Shown in pieces: positions 12,882 through 24,800 of a stretch of 64,000 nt of DNA. This DNA is from Ahaetulla prasina. Lineage: Eukaryota; Chordata; Lepidosauria; Squamata; Colubridae. The DNA lies in NCBI RefSeq assembly GCF_028640845.1, contig NC_080540.1:167777752-167841751 (forward strand), in the 5' to 3' direction. Positions within the stretch are counted from its first letter, which is position 1. Every line of letters starts with the position of its first letter. The notes under the pieces were generated by a model, which was given only the letters and a program-made list of their open reading frames with translations, was not told the DNA's origin and did not search any database. A program made the translations under genes and the position numbers.

Positions 12882-15800
12882 AAATTATGCATGTACCCAC
12901 ATACATTATATGGCATAGAGAAACAATGCAGTCTAGTTCGGATGTATACATGTACCTTGCAAGAGAAACAAATCCTGCAAGTTTACCAGATGGATGTCAT
13001 AAGGAACAAAGCTGTTACAGAATCTGATAGTCCTGCTAGAAATACTTTGAAACCTCCTCCCAGAGGGGAGCAACAGAAACAGACCGTGAGGTGTGTGTGT
13101 GTGTGGGGTCTCTAACAATGCTTTGAGCTCTAAGCACATAGTGCTTATAAGCAATATCCTGGGGAAGGGAGTAGGGTGAATATTAAAGCCTGTTGCTGCT
13201 GTTCCCAGAACTGACTCTTCTCATACTTGAGCCTGGCTTGTGTTTCCTCTCCAGTTCCTTCTTGGTGGAAAAACAGCCTCCGCAAGTTTTAAAGACGCAG
13301 ACCAAATTTCAAGCCAGTGTTCGCTTCCTGCTGGGACCTCAGTTACTCAAACATCCGCCAACATCATTTCTGGTCACGGCTGACATTGTGACAGAGAAAC
13401 AGGCCCGGGAACTGTCTGCCAACCATTCTGCCTCAGTCTTTAGGTGAGAGACACCATTGCAGCCTCAGTGTATCTCTCCTGGTGGCTTTGTTTCCAGGTT
13501 TCTTTTTTTAAAGAATGTATTTGGCTTTAAAAGGTATAGATTCTTAACCAAGAATAGATTTTTAAACACAGATCTCAGGTAGAGTGAGAAAATTTCACAC
13601 AAACTGTTCACAAGAACTGCTTTGAAATATACTTTCAGGGATCCACATACGAGCTGTTTCACTCTTCTCTTGTCTTAAAGAGAAAGAAGAACTGTCAAAA
13701 TGGGGAATGATTTATCTCATGTAACTAGTGAATATCTATAGTAATTTACAGAAGACTTAGAATTAGAATAACTTTGTCATTTGCAAACTCTTGTTTCTCG
13801 AGTACCCTGCCCGAAGTTTCCCGTGCCACTTCAGGGAGCGCTCCTCGAGAGACGAGAGCTTGCAGGGGGCTGATCTGGCGTCCACAATAGAGAGCAAAAT
13901 CCGGCTGCTCCCTGGATCAATCACCATTTACTGCTCCAAGTCCCAAGCGGCAGGAGACGAGGGCTGCTTATCACCACTGGTTGGGCAAATATACTGAGGC
14001 GGAATACTGATGCTGCGCAAGTGCAAGTAGTGCTTTGCTCCCACAGTTTCCAGCCATCGCAATCGCTGCTTTGGCCCGCTTGCGCCACAGCTCCTCCAAC
14101 AGGGTGCACCGGCAAAAATACGAAGATTTCTCCACAGACCACCAAAATTTTCTCGTGGACCACCAGTAGTCCGCAGACCACCGGTTGGTGACCACTGCGC
14201 TAATCAGCATACATTAAAATGAAATTTCGTTGCATATGAAATTTGCGAAGGTGGAGGCTTCTGGGTGGCGCCATCTTTCTCGCTGGGTGCCAATTTATGG
14301 CACTCCGCATTGAATACCGTAAAAGCCGGATTTAACAACTGATCCCGGCTTCATTTCTCTCTCTGGTTGAAAGAGAGAGACAGAGCAAGGGGGAGGAATT
14401 GGGTAGATTCCCCTAGAGGCTTTGTTTTTGTAATACAAAGTCTTGAACGGCGAATCCCCTTATTTACCCCTCCCCCACCTCCAGTATTCTCTGCGCTCCT
14501 GAAAAAGCAGGAAAAGAGGAAGATGTCCACTTCTGCTAGCAATTGATTTTTTTTGTGGATACGAAAAGCAGGCGGAACAAATGTGAGGAGCAATTATTGG
14601 TTTGCAAGTATTTTTGATTTTCTGACTTCCTCCCCCCCTTCAGTTTCGTTTTAGAGAAACTGAAAGCAGAGCGATACATCAAAGGGAGCTTTGCTGTTGA
14701 ATCGAAACTGAATGGAGATTTTATCTTATTGTGTTTGACTGTGGACTGTTGGATTATATTACGCTGTTTAAGTACGTTACAAGGGGATTCTCAGCAGGAA
14801 TTTTGTTATGGAGGTTCTTTCAGAAGAATGGGTTCGGGACGTTATACAGGACTACACAGAAAGAATGTATTTAATTATTCAAAAATACAAATTGATAAAA
14901 AATGGGGACGTTTTGGATGAGAGTTTGGAGCAAATTAACCAGTGCAATTATTCGGAAAATGGAATGGAGGATATACAAATAAAAGTGGATAAATATGAAG
15001 ATTTGATCGTGAAGAAACAAGGTGATCTAAAGAAGTTTTCTTTAAATAGTTTGGATGAGCTGCCTGAATTTGTGCTACAGGAGATTGTCCTCAAATGGAA
15101 AAGACTCACAAGCTTAATGTTTCCCAAGAGTTCTCTTTTGGACTGATGGAATATCGGCAGTAATTTTTGGATTTCTGGACATAAGGAATTACTAGGAAAT
15201 ATTGTGATTGACTTTTAAAAGGAGCAACGAAGGAAAGACAGAGATTAATGCACCAAAAAATGGCAAGAGACAATAGTATTATTTTTGAAACAAGGTTTTT
15301 AAAATATTAATAGACAAAATATTTGTGTCCCGAAAGAATTATATGGTTATATGGTTATAGAAGCTATAAGGAGATATTCTCTGAACTGGATTGGATTTTA
15401 TGTTTTAGCTGGTTTTAAATATTTTAGGATTAATTTGTTCTACTGATTTATATATTTTATTATTGTTTATTGTTAATTTTTGAAGGATTTGGTTATGTAA
15501 GGAGGAAGTCAGAGCTAGAGAGGAGAATTGGTATAATAGTTTTGGGGAAAAAAAATTTTTTTTAGCATATGTTTGTTTTATTTTTAACTATACCTTGTGT
15601 TTGTTCCGGGAAGCCAGGGGGGGAGGGGGGAGGGGGTTGTGAAGGGAAAGGGGTTGGGGGGAAAGGGGGGAAAAAATTTTTGTAAAACTTTTTGAATAAA
15701 AAAAAGAAATTTGCGAAGGTGGAGAAGGGGAAGTAACTAAATGAATAAAGTTCATCTTCAACTCAAATGATATCTGAATGAGAGAAATGTATCATAATAG

Positions 15801-18800
15801 TTTGCCCAGAGAAGTTTTCAAATTATTCTTAATAATATAGTAAAAGATAAATTTATAGGTATATGGAAACACTGAGCGCGAGAGGGAGAATGAGTAGTAG
15901 TTGAAATTCTGGGCGACTGCCGATTAGTCTTCAAATTAAAAAGCAGTCATTCTGTTATTTCTTGACAACATACAGGTAGTCCTCAACTTACGATCATAAT
16001 TGAGCCCAAAATTTCTGTTGCTAAGTGAGACATTTGTTAAGTGAGTTTTGCCCCATTTAAGACCTTTCTTGCCAATTGTTCAGTGAATCACTGCAGTCGA
16101 TAAGTTAGTAACCTGGTGGTTAAGTAAATCTGGTTAACCGATTGATTTTGCTTGTCAGAAAGTTGCAAGAGGCAATCACTTGACCTTGAGATATTGCACC
16201 AGTCACAAATATGAACCAGTTGCCAAGCATCTGAATTTTGATCACATGATCATGGAGATGCTGCAAAGGTTGTAACTGTGAAAAATTTTAAAAAAGTGTC
16301 ATCGTAACTTTGAACAGTCACTAAAGGAACTGTTGTAACTTGAGGACTACCTGTAATGCGGTGGCCTGTTTCTTCTCTTCAGAACTAATGTTTCAAAATG
16401 GAATATTTTACAAAGACAAGATTAGCTCCAATGTTTATCCACAGAAGAACTGTTTTCACTATAGCACATAAACAAACTTTAGAGTGGGAAGCCTCGGCTT
16501 CGAAGTTGAGTTTGTCACAATGAATAATCACTTCCTGGTAGTAAAGGAACCAGCTCATCATCTCTTGTTTTCCTTTTTGACTTCAGTGAAAGCACTGGAG
16601 AGATTGTAAACAACACAGCATCCCTGGACATAAATGCCTCCAGCAATTCCTGTACTGCTCAGTTCAAAAATTTGGTAAGTGGATTGAGAAGAAGTGAGTA
16701 GGAGAGAATTCAAACAACCTAACTGGTGAGATAGGATGTAAATTGGGCTGGGAAGCAACTTACCAAAAAATTGCAGAGAAAGCAAAATTGGAGGGGGAGG
16801 TGAAGTGTTGGTCATCTCTATCATTATGCATCTGTGTGTAAACTCAAATCAGTTTACAAAAAAATCTCCATGTCATGGTCAGCTCCTTACGCAAACCCTG
16901 CTCCCAATGAGACATCCATCTGCAACCAGGGTGGGGGTGGGGAGAAGGCATTGGAATGCAAGGGAGGGTATTGGGGAGGGTACAGGAATGCAAGTCTACC
17001 GGCTTGAAGCCTGAGACTGATCCAGCTCCTTAAGGTCATCAGATGGGAAAAAGGCGGAGAGACTGTTCCTAAAACAACCGGCAAGTGTAACCGATTGGCT
17101 GGACAATGGACAGTGGGAGGACCAGGGGAAAGTTGTCCTATGCTATTTGTGCACGAAAATGTTAGAACTGGCTTTTCCACGCCTATACTCACATGGCATT
17201 TTCAGTAAAGTTTTAATCTTGGTAAAAGATGTCTCCTCTGCTATCTCAACCAGTGGGACGGTTGACACCCCAGAAGCAACTCACATTCAGGCCATGGCCA
17301 GGTTATAACCATGATTAACTTTAGAAATGTAGAAGTGTCAACCATCATTTGGGATGATGTAACTCAGGTCTGATTCACACTTGCACCATGACAAGATACC
17401 GGAAGTGGTAGGAAGATGACGTATATCCCTTCAGACTGCCAGAGGGGATAATAATCTCCCATCTAGATAATGATAAGAGGAAAATGGGTGCAGCAGGGAA
17501 GACAATTCTTATCTAAGTTTTTTCCTTCGAAGTTCCTTCTTGTAAGGGAACTTTTTAAAAAGTTATTTCCCCCATCTTCAGGACTGTGGCTGAGTCACTG
17601 AGAGATGTAGTAGAAGTGTCCCATTGCTGGGAATCCCCTTTTCTCCTTCAAATCTGAATGGTTGCTCGGCCTTACAAGAGATGTTTTGCTTAGAAGCATG
17701 TTTGGTGAGCTTTGTCGTTCAAGAAGGCCATGGGGGCAGTGCTGAAATCCATTTATTTTACTTCTGTGGGCGTGGCTTGGTGGGCGTGGCATGGGAAGGA
17801 TACTGCAAAATCCCCATTCCCTCCCCACTCCTGGGGGAAGGATATTGCAAAATCCCCATTCCCACCCCAGTCTGGGGCCAGCCAGAGGTGGTATTTGCCG
17901 GTTCTCCAAACTGCTCAAAATTTCTGCTACCGGTTCTCCAGAACCTGCTGGATTTCACCCCTGCATGGGGGACAACAAATTATAAGCTGGGAGCTAAGAT
18001 TTGGAACAGATTTTCCCTTGCAGAAGTTAAGCCAACAGAAATGTGCCTTTTCTCATCTTCAGCTTCTCAAAAAGATCAAGCGTTGTGACCGCAAGAGTAC
18101 AGAATCGGTAACGGAAGAGAAATGTGCTGTCCTCTTCAGTAGCAGCATTTGCCTTGGACCCAACCAAACCAACTTCCACCTACAGGTAGCAACACCATGT
18201 GGGGGCTGGTATTGTTCTTAGTACTAGAGATGTAATGGGCTGCTGGTTTATTGCTTCCTTGAGCGAGAGACACACAAATAAGTTAGGCAAAGCCTTGAAA
18301 AGGGATAAATACCATTAGTGCCCTGCATTGTCTCCTTTCTTCCCTCTTGAGTGGTTTGGCACCAGAGATACAAATAAGATGCAAATTTCTAGGTCTGGCA
18401 ACGAGAAGGTTTTGCGGTGCTCTTTTGGGAGGAATAATTGGATGCATACCTCCTGCTATGAGAAGAAACACCCACAAGTGGGGCAGTATCAGGATTGGTT
18501 GACTATATGGTTTTTTTTTTTTACCCATGCAAATTTCCTTCTCTTGCCCCAGGGTCTGTTTCCAATAATGGTTTCATTAATCATGCATTAAGCCCCAGTT
18601 TCCAACAACAGACAGATAGCTGGCTGTCAACCCAACTTTTATTAGGTTCAAAGAGATAAAATGAAATCTTTAATGGAATTAGAGACACTTAAGTAAGAAA
18701 ATGAAGCCCTATATATATATTTTAACAACCGGTTCTCTACCCTAATGACTAGCTGGGTGGGCATGGCTGGGTGGGCGTGGCCAACTCGATGTCACTTATG

Positions 18801-21800
18801 TTGAGGGGCGCTTCACCTCGCCCACCCTCTCATGACCGTGGGGATGCTGCACGCAAGTGTGGCAAACGATCATAAGTCACTTTTTTCAGTGCCATTGTAA
18901 CTTTGAATGGTCACTAAATGAACTGTTGTAATTCAAGGATTACTTGTACAAAAAGCTTCTTTGCTAGCAAAAAGCTGCCCTAAATACCAGTCATTAGATT
19001 AGAAATGGAGGAATACACACTGAAGATCAATGAGTCACATAGCCGTCGTGGAAACCTAAACCATTCTCTCTGAGTACCTTCCTTTTCCTCAGCAATACTT
19101 GCAACCCAGAGTTACAAATCAGGCAGGTTGCCAGAGCACATTGAGGAATTAAAATAGTTAAAATACAAGGATAACTAACAGCAGCCAAGTTACTCTTGCT
19201 CATAAAGTGAAACCCTTTAGCGGAGAGGTCATTTAAGCTCTCCAGAAAGTGTATATTTGGGCTACAAAATATACTTGGGCTACAAAATGCCCCGCTAAAG
19301 AGACAAATAAACAAATTAACATCTTGAATGAGGGCTAATCCCATTCTGCCTTTGTTCAGACCTTGCTGCAGGGAATTTTTGCCTAAATTGGAAGGAGGAT
19401 CCACTTGGTGGCTCAGTGGCTAAGACCCTGAGCTTGTCGATCAGAAAGGTCAGCAGTTCGAATCCCTACTATAGGTCTCCTACATGAGCAGGGGGTTGGA
19501 CTATATGACCTCCAAGGTCCCTTCCAGCTCTGTTACTGTTACTTATTATCAGTGAGCAATCATATGCCTTGCCCACTCCGAAGCAATGCAAGAGATTCTG
19601 GAAACCAAGAAAGTCCAGTTGCCTCTTGAAAAAAGTACCTTTGGGACAACCATGACCTGGATGACTGAAGAATCCCCATAGACAAGATACTCCTGTGCTC
19701 AGTGAACTGCCCAAAGCAACCTTTCCCACCCAGGAGAAGGAATCATTAGATGCATTTGCACCACTTAAAGCTGGTCTTACTCACCTCACAAGATATCCTT
19801 AGGTCAGTGGTTCTCAACCTTTATAGTGCTGCAACCCCTTTAATACAATTCCCCACGATGTGGCGACCCCTTTAATACAATTCCCCACGATGTGGCGACC
19901 CCTTTAATACAATTCCCCACGATGTGGTGACCCCAACCATAAAATTATTTTCGTTTTGAATTTATCGCGCCTGAAGCCGTATTGGCTAGCGATCTGAACT
20001 GCTTGCGATTGCCTGGAGGACGGAGGCATTAAAGCAGAGACTCCTCCCCTATTAAGTTTATCTCGTCTGAAGCCAGATTAGGCTAGCGATTGGGAGTGAT
20101 TGCTGTTGGCTTGAGAGGGAGACATCAGAGCAAAGATTTCTCTCTTTTTTAATTCATCGCACCTGAAGCCGAATTCGGCTAGCGATTTGAAAAGCCTGCA
20201 GCTGGCTTGTGGAGTCAACCATTGGAGCGCGATTCTTCGACTCGCAAGTATACTTCCCATATTTCCGATGGTCTTAGGCAACCCCTGGCAAATCGTCATT
20301 CGACCCCCAATGGGGTCCCGACCCACAGGTTGAGAACCGCTGCCTTAGGTAATCATCCAGATTTAAGGAAAGATCATATGCCCCCAGAAAGGCAGTAAAA
20401 AAATCAGACAGAATGCCAAGCTTGCATTCTGCCTCTCAGCCATTTCTTCTACGGCTATGCCAACTCTTATGTAAATAGCTGTTACAGCCGTGTTGGAAGG
20501 ATACTCCAAAAAGCTTAAAACAACACTTTAACAATCTTTAAGAAAGTCAAGTCCCAGGAATAAAAGTACCACAAAAAACTCTGGGGGGGGGGGGACGACA
20601 GACGGACAGACTCCGGAGAAGTGCCATCTACAGAAAGAAAGTCTGGGTGTAAGGCTTACAATGTAATAAGCTTATCCCAGAGGCAATTTCTGAAAACACT
20701 TAAAGCAGCAGGGCAATTAAGATAAGGATTAGGCTAGAAATACAGGCATAGCACAATGTTTCCTTCCTGCCTCCCTTGCAGGATTAGCCCTGTAAAGTGG
20801 GAAAAAATTTCTTCCAACAAGCGGCTCTCCAAACTGCTCAGAAAATTAACATCCGGCTCGGGAGAACTGGTGCGGGCTTCATTTTCTTACTTAGGTCTCT
20901 TTGGATTTCTGGGCTCCACAGGATCTAATAGGGTCTCTGTCTGTATTGTACCACCTTTCCCATCTTGTAGTAAATTGAGCTTTATTATAAGTTCTCTAGG
21001 TCTGATTTGAATACCTTGCTGTTCTGAGAAGATCAGGAGCTTATGAAAGCTGAGATAAGTAGAGAAAGTTGTGGAAAATTGTCAATTTGGCAGCATCCTG
21101 ACCTAAACCCTTTTGTTCAATATGTTACAGTAGGGGAAGACTTCAGGTAGCTAGTCTTCTCCTCAGGGGTGAAATTTACTTACCTTTCCTAGCAGTTCAG
21201 AAGCACGTGCTCTGCATGCCCCTGCACATCCTGATTGCACTTGGACCCTCTGTGCATGTGCAAAACCTTCTGCACTTGTGCAGAGGCTCAAAAACAGGTT
21301 ACTTCCTGGTTAAAACCAGGAAGTAATGACGTCTGGGCAGATGGGCGGAGCCTCGCACTGCCACCACTACCGATTCTGTGAATCACGCACCGCCATCTCT
21401 ACCGGATCGGCCAAACCGGTCCGAACCGAGAGCCTTTCACTCCTGCTTCTCCTTCATGCAGTCACTCTTGCCCTGCTGTGTGCCCTAAAACTGGTTTAGA
21501 CTGGCTTGAATCCTGTACAAAAGCATTCAAGATAAGAATTCAGGATAGTTCTTGTTACATAGATCTATATAACAAGGGGTTCTAAGCTGAACAGTCAGAA
21601 ACAGAAGACAGTAGGCCAGTTTTAAAGAAAATCACAGTTGTTAACTACAACTCTTTGTTCCCTCCTGTCGTTTTAGGCTCTGTCGCTGCCCCTTGTGGTG
21701 ATTGTCCATGGAAATCAGGACAACAATGCTAAAGCCACCATCTTATGGGACAATGCCTTTGCTGCTCCTGTAAGTGAAAGATGCAGACTAAGACTGCTAC

Positions 21801-24800
21801 TCATTAAGGGAAGAATTTAATGTAGACATTTAATTGTCAAAAAAATGTGGATTTTTTAAAAAAACGTTTCTTAGGGGAAGGATTTCAACTCGTGAGCCTC
21901 CAGAAATCTAAGCCAGTTTGTAAAAAAAAAAAAAAGGATACTAGGAGCTGTTCAGCAACTTCTGTCTGCCCACAGATTCCCTATCTCCAGCCTAGAGCCT
22001 CTCCATAATACCTACCAGCAGTTCAAATCTCACCAGCTCAAAGTTGACTCCGCCTTCCATCTCTCCGAAGCCAGTAAAATGAGGAGCCAGATTGTTGGGG
22101 GCAATAGGCTTACGCTTAGAGTATGCTGTAAAGCACTGTAAAGCGGTACAGTAGAACCTCTGGTCACGAACGCTTCTGACTACAACCAAATCGGGTTCTG
22201 ACCAAAAAATGTACACACAATTTATTTTTTTTTGCGACCAATTTCCCCTTCCGTGCCATTTTTTTTTGTAAATTTCCAAAATTAGTTTCAGGTCACGACC
22301 AAATTGGGTTGTGACCAAAGTTATGGAATGTATTATGGTCATGACCAGAGGTTCTACTGTATATAAGTCTAAGTGCTGTTCCTATTGCTAATGGTAGAAT
22401 AGAATAGAATAGAATAGAATAGAATAGAATAGAATAGAATAGAATAGAATAGAATAGAATAGAATAGAATAGAATAGAATAGAATAGAATAGAATAGAAT
22501 AGAATAGATTTATTGGCCAAGTGTGATTGGACACACAAGGAATTTGTCTTGGTGCATATGCTCTCAATGAACATAAAAGAAAAGATACATTCATCAAGAA
22601 TCATAAGGTACAACAATTAATGATAGTCATAGGGAAACAGTCAATATAAATCTTAGAGATACCAGCAACAAGGTTACAGTCATACAGTCGTAAGTGGGAG
22701 GAGATGGGTGATAGGAACGATGAGAAAATTAATAGTAATGCAGACTTAGTAAATAGTTTGACAGTGTTGAGGGAATTATTTGTTTAGCAGAGTGATGGCA
22801 TTTGGGGAAAAACTGTTCTTGTGTCTAGTTGTTCTGGTGTGCAGTGCTCTATAGTGTCGTTTTGAGGGTAGGAGTTGAAACAGTTTATGTCCAGGATGTG
22901 AGGGATCTGTAAATATTTTCACAGCCCTCTTTTTGACTCCTGCAGTATACAGGTCCTCAATGGAAGGCAGGTTGGTAGCAATTGTTTTTTCTGCAGTTCT
23001 AATTATCCTCTGAAGTCTGTGTCTTTTTTGTTGGGTTGCAGAACCAAACCAGACAGTTATAGAGGTGCAAATGACAGACTCAATAATTCCTTTGTAGAAC
23101 TGGATCAGCAGCTCCTTGGGCAGTTTGAGTTTTCTGAGTTGGCGCAGAAAGAACATTCTTTGTTGTCCTTTTTTGATTATGTTTTTGATGTTAGCTGTAC
23201 ATTTTAGATCTTGTGATATGATAGAACCTAGAAATTTGAAGGTTTCTACTGTTGATACTGTGTTGTCTAGTATTGTGAGAGGTGGAAGTATGGGAGGATT
23301 TCTCCTAAAGTCTACCACCATTTCTACGGTTTTGAGTGTGTTCAGTTCTAGATTGTTCCGGTCGCACCATGAGGCTAGTTGTTCAACCTCACGTCTGTAT
23401 GCAGATTCATCATTGTCTCGAATGAGACCGATCACCATTGTATCATCTGTGAACTTCAGTAGTTTGACAGATGGATCATTAAGAGATGCAGTCATTGGTA
23501 TACAGAGAGAAGTGGGGAGAGCACACAGCCTTAGCCCCCTGTGCTAATTGTACAGGTATCTGATGTGATTCTTAGCTTCACCTGCTGCTTCCTGTTTGTT
23601 AGGAAGCTTATGATCCATTTACAAGTGTGTTCAGGTACCTGTAGCTGATTTAACTTAGAAGAGTATCTGGAATGATGGTATTGAATATTGAACTAAAGTC
23701 TACAAAAAGGACCCTTGCATAGGTCTTTGGAGACTCAAGATGTTGTAGGATGTAGTGCAGAGCCATATTAACAGCATCATCTGTTGATCTATTTGCTCAG
23801 TATGCAAATTGCAAGGGGTTTAACAGCGGATCCATGATGGTTTCCAAGTGGGACAGCACTAGCCTTTCAAAGGTTTTCATGACTACAGATGTTAGAGCAA
23901 CTGGTCTTTAGTTATTCAGTTCCTTGATGGTGGGCTTCTTCGGTACTGGGATGATAGTAGAGTGTTTGAAGCAAGAAGGAACATAGCACATCTCTAGTGA
24001 TTTATTGAAGATATGGGTGAAGATGGGGGCCAATTGGTCAGCACAGACTTTTAAGCAAGAAAAAAGTTATCTTGTATGGGCCTGGAGCTTTTCCTGGCTT
24101 TTGTCTGTGAAATAGGTCTTGCAGTTCCTTTTCTGTGATCACTAAGGGTTGTGAACCCAATGGGATGGGGTCAGTTGTAGGAGGCTTGGCTGTTGTTGCT
24201 GTGTCTGAGATGGGGGTTGTGGAGATAGGTGACTGTAGTTTCCTTTCAAACCTGCAATAAAACATGTTCAGGTCATCTGCCAGTTGCTGATTTCCTTCAG
24301 CCTGGGAAGGAGGTTTGATATTTTTAAGATTTTTCCACATGTTTGCTGGTTCATTTGTTGAAAACTGATTCTTTAGCTTTTCAGAGCAGCTTCTTTTTGC
24401 TGCTCTGATCTCCCTTGTTAATATATTTCTGGCCTGATTGTACAGCATTTTATCACCTTTTCTGTAGGCTTCCTGTTTAGAACGACATAGCTGCTTAAGT
24501 TTAGCTGCGAACCAAGGTTTATTGTTACTGTATATTCGCAAGTTCCTGGTGGGTACACATAGGTCTTCATAGAAGCTGACATACGATGTTACAGTATCTG
24601 AGTTCATCTAAGTCTGCAGAGGTACTTTCAAAACATTCCAATCAGTGCAGTCAAGGCAGGCCTGTAGCTTTAACTTTGCTTCCTCAGTCCAGGTCTTCAC
24701 TGATTTAATTGTTGGTTTTGTGGTTTTAAGATGTTGCCTCTAAGCAGGTATAAGGTGAATCATGCAATGATCAGAGTGTCCCACAGCTGCCCGTGGTAAG

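Noticed and set aside
14808..15146. 112-codon frame as a new host gene
   Set aside because: It is wholly inside an L1-like insertion bounded by a 19-bp target duplication.
23220..24607. Antisense gene within STAT6
   Set aside because: Frames are LINE RT and endonuclease fragments, decayed and present twice because of the duplication.
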